Source: Candidatus Polarisedimenticola svalbardensis (lineage in GTDB: Bacteria > Acidobacteriota > Polarisedimenticolia > Polarisedimenticolales > Polarisedimenticolaceae). Taken from it: a DNA stretch of 64,000 bases. The notes under the pieces are model-generated. The model had not been told where the DNA came from. It saw nothing but the letters and a program-made list of their open reading frames with translations, and searched no databases. This document shows positions 61,964 through 64,000 of the stretch, one piece after another; position 1 is the stretch's first letter; the number at the start of each line of letters is the position of its first letter. Location: contig JACXWD010000002.1 of assembly GCA_014764515.1 (NCBI GenBank), positions 78,760 to 142,759 on the forward strand. Direction: 5' to 3'. Both the position numbers and the translations under genes were made by a program.

Positions 61964-63756
61964 GTCACGGAACCGTGCCCGGCAAGCGTATCCGGCTCCG
62001 ATACCTGCTCGTTCTTTTCCTGCTTACCGTCGCGGCATACTCGCCGGTACGCCATGCCGACTACATCCAGGATGACCATCTGGCGGTGGAGGAAAACAGC
62101 ATCGTCCAGGACGGCGATGTAGTGGAGATATTTTCCAGCCATTACTGGGAAGGAGCCTCAGGCGCAGACAGCAGCCTGTACCGCCCCGTGACTATCCTGA
62201 GCTATGCTCTGGAACGTGGATTCACCGCCACGCCGTCGGCCCGGGTCTCCCACGCCGTCAACGTTCTTCTCCATATTCTGGCCGCTCTCATGCTCGGCTT
62301 CGCGGCGATTCGTTCCGGTTTCAGCCCGACTGCCGCGATGGCGGCCTGCCTGTTGTTTGCCGTCCACCCGATCCATACGGAATCGGTTGCCGGCGTGGTC
62401 GGCCGGGCCGAGATCCTGTCGGGTCTTTTTGCCTTCCTGGCAATCTGGGCCTTTTCCGGCAGGAGCCGGGTGATGATCTGGCTGGCTGCCCTGTGCCTTT
62501 TTCTTGCCCTTGGCAGCAAGGAATCGGCCATAGCCCTGATACCTCTCCTGGTTTATCTGCAGTGGCGAAACAGGGACCGTTTCCTTGAAGCCGCCAACCG
62601 CATGGCGCCGCTGCTCCTTGCCTTTGTTCTCCATATGATCCTTCGTATCCAGGCCCTTCAGGCTCTGCTTGCAGTGCAGTCTCCACATCCGCTGGATAAT
62701 CCCCTCGTTGCCGTGGAAGGTGGTGTTCGCCTGTTCACCGGCCTCGGCCTGCTGGCCCGCTACGTCTTTCTGCTTTTTGCGCCCTTCAGGTTGTCTGCCG
62801 ACTATTCCGGCACCGTCATCCCGATGGAGAACAGCCTCCTGTCCGTCCTGCCCCTGGCGGGAGCGGTCCTGCTGGCACTGCTTCTTGCAGGAGCTGCGCT
62901 GCCTCTGTTCAGCCGGCGACCGGCTGGTTCCCTCACCCACCAGCTCGCCTTGGCCTCCCTGATGTTCCTGCTGCCATATCTGGTTATCGGGAACCTGCTG
63001 GTGCAGATCGGGACCATCTTCGCCGAGCGCCTGCTCTATCTCCCGTCGGCAGGGTTCTGCCTTCTGGCCGGCATCTTCCTGACCGAACTTCCGGCCTGGG
63101 CGCCGCCGGCCACCGGAAAACAGCTCTTGCGCAAGTTCAATCTGGCGGGAGTGGTGATCCTGTTACTGTCGGCCGGCTATGCCATGGGTACTTACGCCCG
63201 GTGCACAGCATGGCAGAATGATGAATCGCTGTTCAATGCGGTCCTGGACGTCTACCCGGACAGTCCCCGGTCCAATTTCATCGTGGCCAAGATCGTGGCC
63301 GATCGTGTTTTCGAGGAGGGCCGCGGCCTCCCGAGGAACCAGCTTCTGGGCGGCCTGGAGCGGCCGGTTTCCCTGCTGGATCATGCTGTCGGGGTGGTTC
63401 CCTCCTACTCCGTCGCCTGGAATGAAAAAGGGCTCATCGAGGCCCGCCTCGGGAACAATGTCGAAGCGATCCGGCTGTTTCGGAAAACACTGGAGATCAG
63501 TCCACGGTTTCCCCGGGCCAGGCTCAACCTGGCAATCGCCCTCGGCCTTGCCGGCAGAAAGCCCGAAGCACTCCGCTCCGTCCGCAAGGCGATCCTCGAT
63601 GCGCCGGATGCCCACAAGCCGTGGGCCCAACTGGGACACCTGCTGGTGGATACCGGCCGCCCCCGGGAGGCTGTGGAGGCTTACCGCCGGGCCGTGGACC
63701 TGGGCCGGGAGGACCTGCTCCCGAGGTTGCAGAATCTGGAGAGATCCCTAAACTGA
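61960..63756 (+). CDS. TMTC-like multi-pass membrane protein with TPR repeats
   Basis: 598 residues. The N-terminal two thirds hold about ten hydrophobic helices. The first loop contains YIQDDHLAVEENSIVQDG (an acidic DD pair as in GT-C glycosyltransferases), SSLYRPVTILSYALE, and the TMTC-type phrase FAVHPIHTESVAGVVGRAEILSGLF (about 126-150). Residues about 480-595 are TPRs (NEKGLIEARLGNNVEAIRLFRKTLE, ARLNLAIALGLAGRKPEALRSV). Eukaryotic TMTC proteins are O-mannosyltransferases; the bacterial role is uncharacterised and a sugar-transfer role is an inference. GTG 61960 overlaps the ftsK stop. Confidence 0.87.
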   Translation: MSHGTVPGKRIRLRYLLVLFLLTVAAYSPVRHADYIQDDHLAVEENSIVQDGDVVEIFSSHYWEGASGADSSLYRPVTILSYALERGFTATPSARVSHAVNVLLHILAALMLGFAAIRSGFSPTAAMAACLLFAVHPIHTESVAGVVGRAEILSGLFAFLAIWAFSGRSRVMIWLAALCLFLALGSKESAIALIPLLVYLQWRNRDRFLEAANRMAPLLLAFVLHMILRIQALQALLAVQSPHPLDNPLVAVEGGVRLFTGLGLLARYVFLLFAPFRLSADYSGTVIPMENSLLSVLPLAGAVLLALLLAGAALPLFSRRPAGSLTHQLALASLMFLLPYLVIGNLLVQIGTIFAERLLYLPSAGFCLLAGIFLTELPAWAPPATGKQLLRKFNLAGVVILLLSAGYAMGTYARCTAWQNDESLFNAVLDVYPDSPRSNFIVAKIVADRVFEEGRGLPRNQLLGGLERPVSLLDHAVGVVPSYSVAWNEKGLIEARLGNNVEAIRLFRKTLEISPRFPRARLNLAIALGLAGRKPEALRSVRKAILDAPDAHKPWAQLGHLLVDTGRPREAVEAYRRAVDLGREDLLPRLQNLERSLN

Positions 63757-63791
63757 CGACGTTTCTTTTGAGATACTTGCAAACGGGGCCG

Positions 63792-63808
63792 TTCGGACCG
63801 AAATTTCG
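63792..63808. promoter_or_regulatory. Overlapping inverted repeats upstream of cysD
   Basis: TTCGG-A-CCGAA (63792-63802) overlaps the perfect palindrome CGAAATTTCG (63799-63808). Such symmetry is typical of operators; sulfur-assimilation genes are usually regulated, but no known CysB or CymR site is recognisable. Confidence 0.3.
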
Positions 63809-63848
63809 TACGATTGCCCATTGAAACGACAGGAGGTCCCGGACCCTG

Positions 63849-64000
63849 ATGGCCGATTTCAGCCTGACTCACCTCCAGCAACTCGAAGCGGAGAGTATCC
63901 ACATCCTCCGGGAGGTTGCTGCCGAGTTCCAAAGACCGGTCATGCTGTATTCGGTGGGCAAAGACTCTTCCGTACTGCTTCGTCTGGCGCAGAAGGCGTT
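63849..64000 (+). CDS. cysD: Sulfate adenylyltransferase subunit 2 (partial, runs off the window)
   Basis: The first 50 codons are present: [26 protein letters not shown], then the PP-loop [18 protein letters not shown], which is the CysD ATP-pyrophosphatase signature (SxGKDSS). CysD with CysN makes adenylyl sulfate. GGAGG lies 10 nt before ATG 63849. It is not in the ORF track because it is cut by the edge. The 92-nt upstream gap holds overlapping inverted repeats (63792-63808). The next gene should be cysN or a cysNC fusion if this reading is right. Confidence 0.9.
   Translation, partial: MADFSLTHLQQLEAESIHILREVAAEFQRPVMLYSVGKDSSVLLRLAQKA

Overview
This 64 kb stretch is ordinary chromosomal sequence from a GC-rich Gram-negative bacterium. 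It is packed with housekeeping genes and has no insertion sequence, phage gene, CRISPR array, tRNA or rRNA that I can see. Lipopolysaccharide export genes (lptE and a fused lptF-lptG) imply an outer membrane. The mix of an MglA-type GTPase, PEGA and TPR proteins, a full MoxR/Bat operon, a single-chain LptFG, a sulfatase-like/TPR protein and methylmalonyl-CoA genes makes me lean towards Acidobacteriota or a neighbouring deep-branching phylum. That is an inference from gene content, not from a marker search. No gap between genes exceeds 300 bases. The largest (52818-53035, 16785-16972, 37633-37812, 10381-10554 and 2440-2604) hold recognisable promoters.

Region 1 (1-19408, mostly + strand) carries an M50 protease and an HU protein (both minus), then a PEGA protein, Der, MglA with a long tail, a HEAT-type secreted protein, a cNMP-FHA protein and a secreted unknown. 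It continues with ScpA/ScpB, an RluB-type pseudouridine synthase, ribosomal protein S1, an IHF-like protein, MiaB, a bifunctional-nuclease-family protein, ParA/ParB and the LptF-LptG fusion. Chromosome organisation (ScpAB, ParAB, HU, IHF) and ribosome or tRNA maturation dominate.

Region 2 (19409-37632, minus strand) is a long co-directional block preceded by a good promoter at 37685-37713. In transcription order it holds a YyaL-like secreted protein, MtnP, RibH, NusB, LeuS, LptE, HolA, GuaA, an MscS channel, DnaE, MetK and a sulfatase-like/TPR protein. Many neighbours overlap by 1-4 nt. It joins two Pol III subunits, SAM synthesis and MTA salvage, and the outer-membrane Lpt partner of the fused permease in region 1.

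Region 3 (37813-52913) has a membrane GAF-GGDEF diguanylate cyclase on +, then a minus-strand series read from a strong promoter at 52885-52913: moxR, DUF58, a BatD/DUF4381-like gene, batA, batB, batC, batD, batE and hemW. The first nine genes overlap or abut. Threonine aldolase, acyl-CoA dehydrogenase, MeaB and methylmalonyl-CoA epimerase follow, the last carrying an unexpected extra C-terminal domain.

Region 4 (53036-64000, mostly +) has a three-gene chemosensory unit (MCP-CheW-CheA), a minus-strand thioredoxin, RsmA, RNase J, FtsK, a TMTC-like membrane TPR protein and the 5' end of cysD.

The promoters share one pattern, TTGAC(A/C/G)-N17/18-TANANT, so the housekeeping sigma factor looks E. 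coli-like. Several genes start within about 10 nt of the -10 box without a Shine-Dalgarno sequence and are leaderless candidates. I found no clear-cut new defence or mobile system. The most unusual items are the epimerase fusion, the LptFG fusion, the tailed MglA next to a cNMP-FHA protein, the chemosensory unit without a visible response regulator, and an inverted repeat centred on the mglA -10 box.
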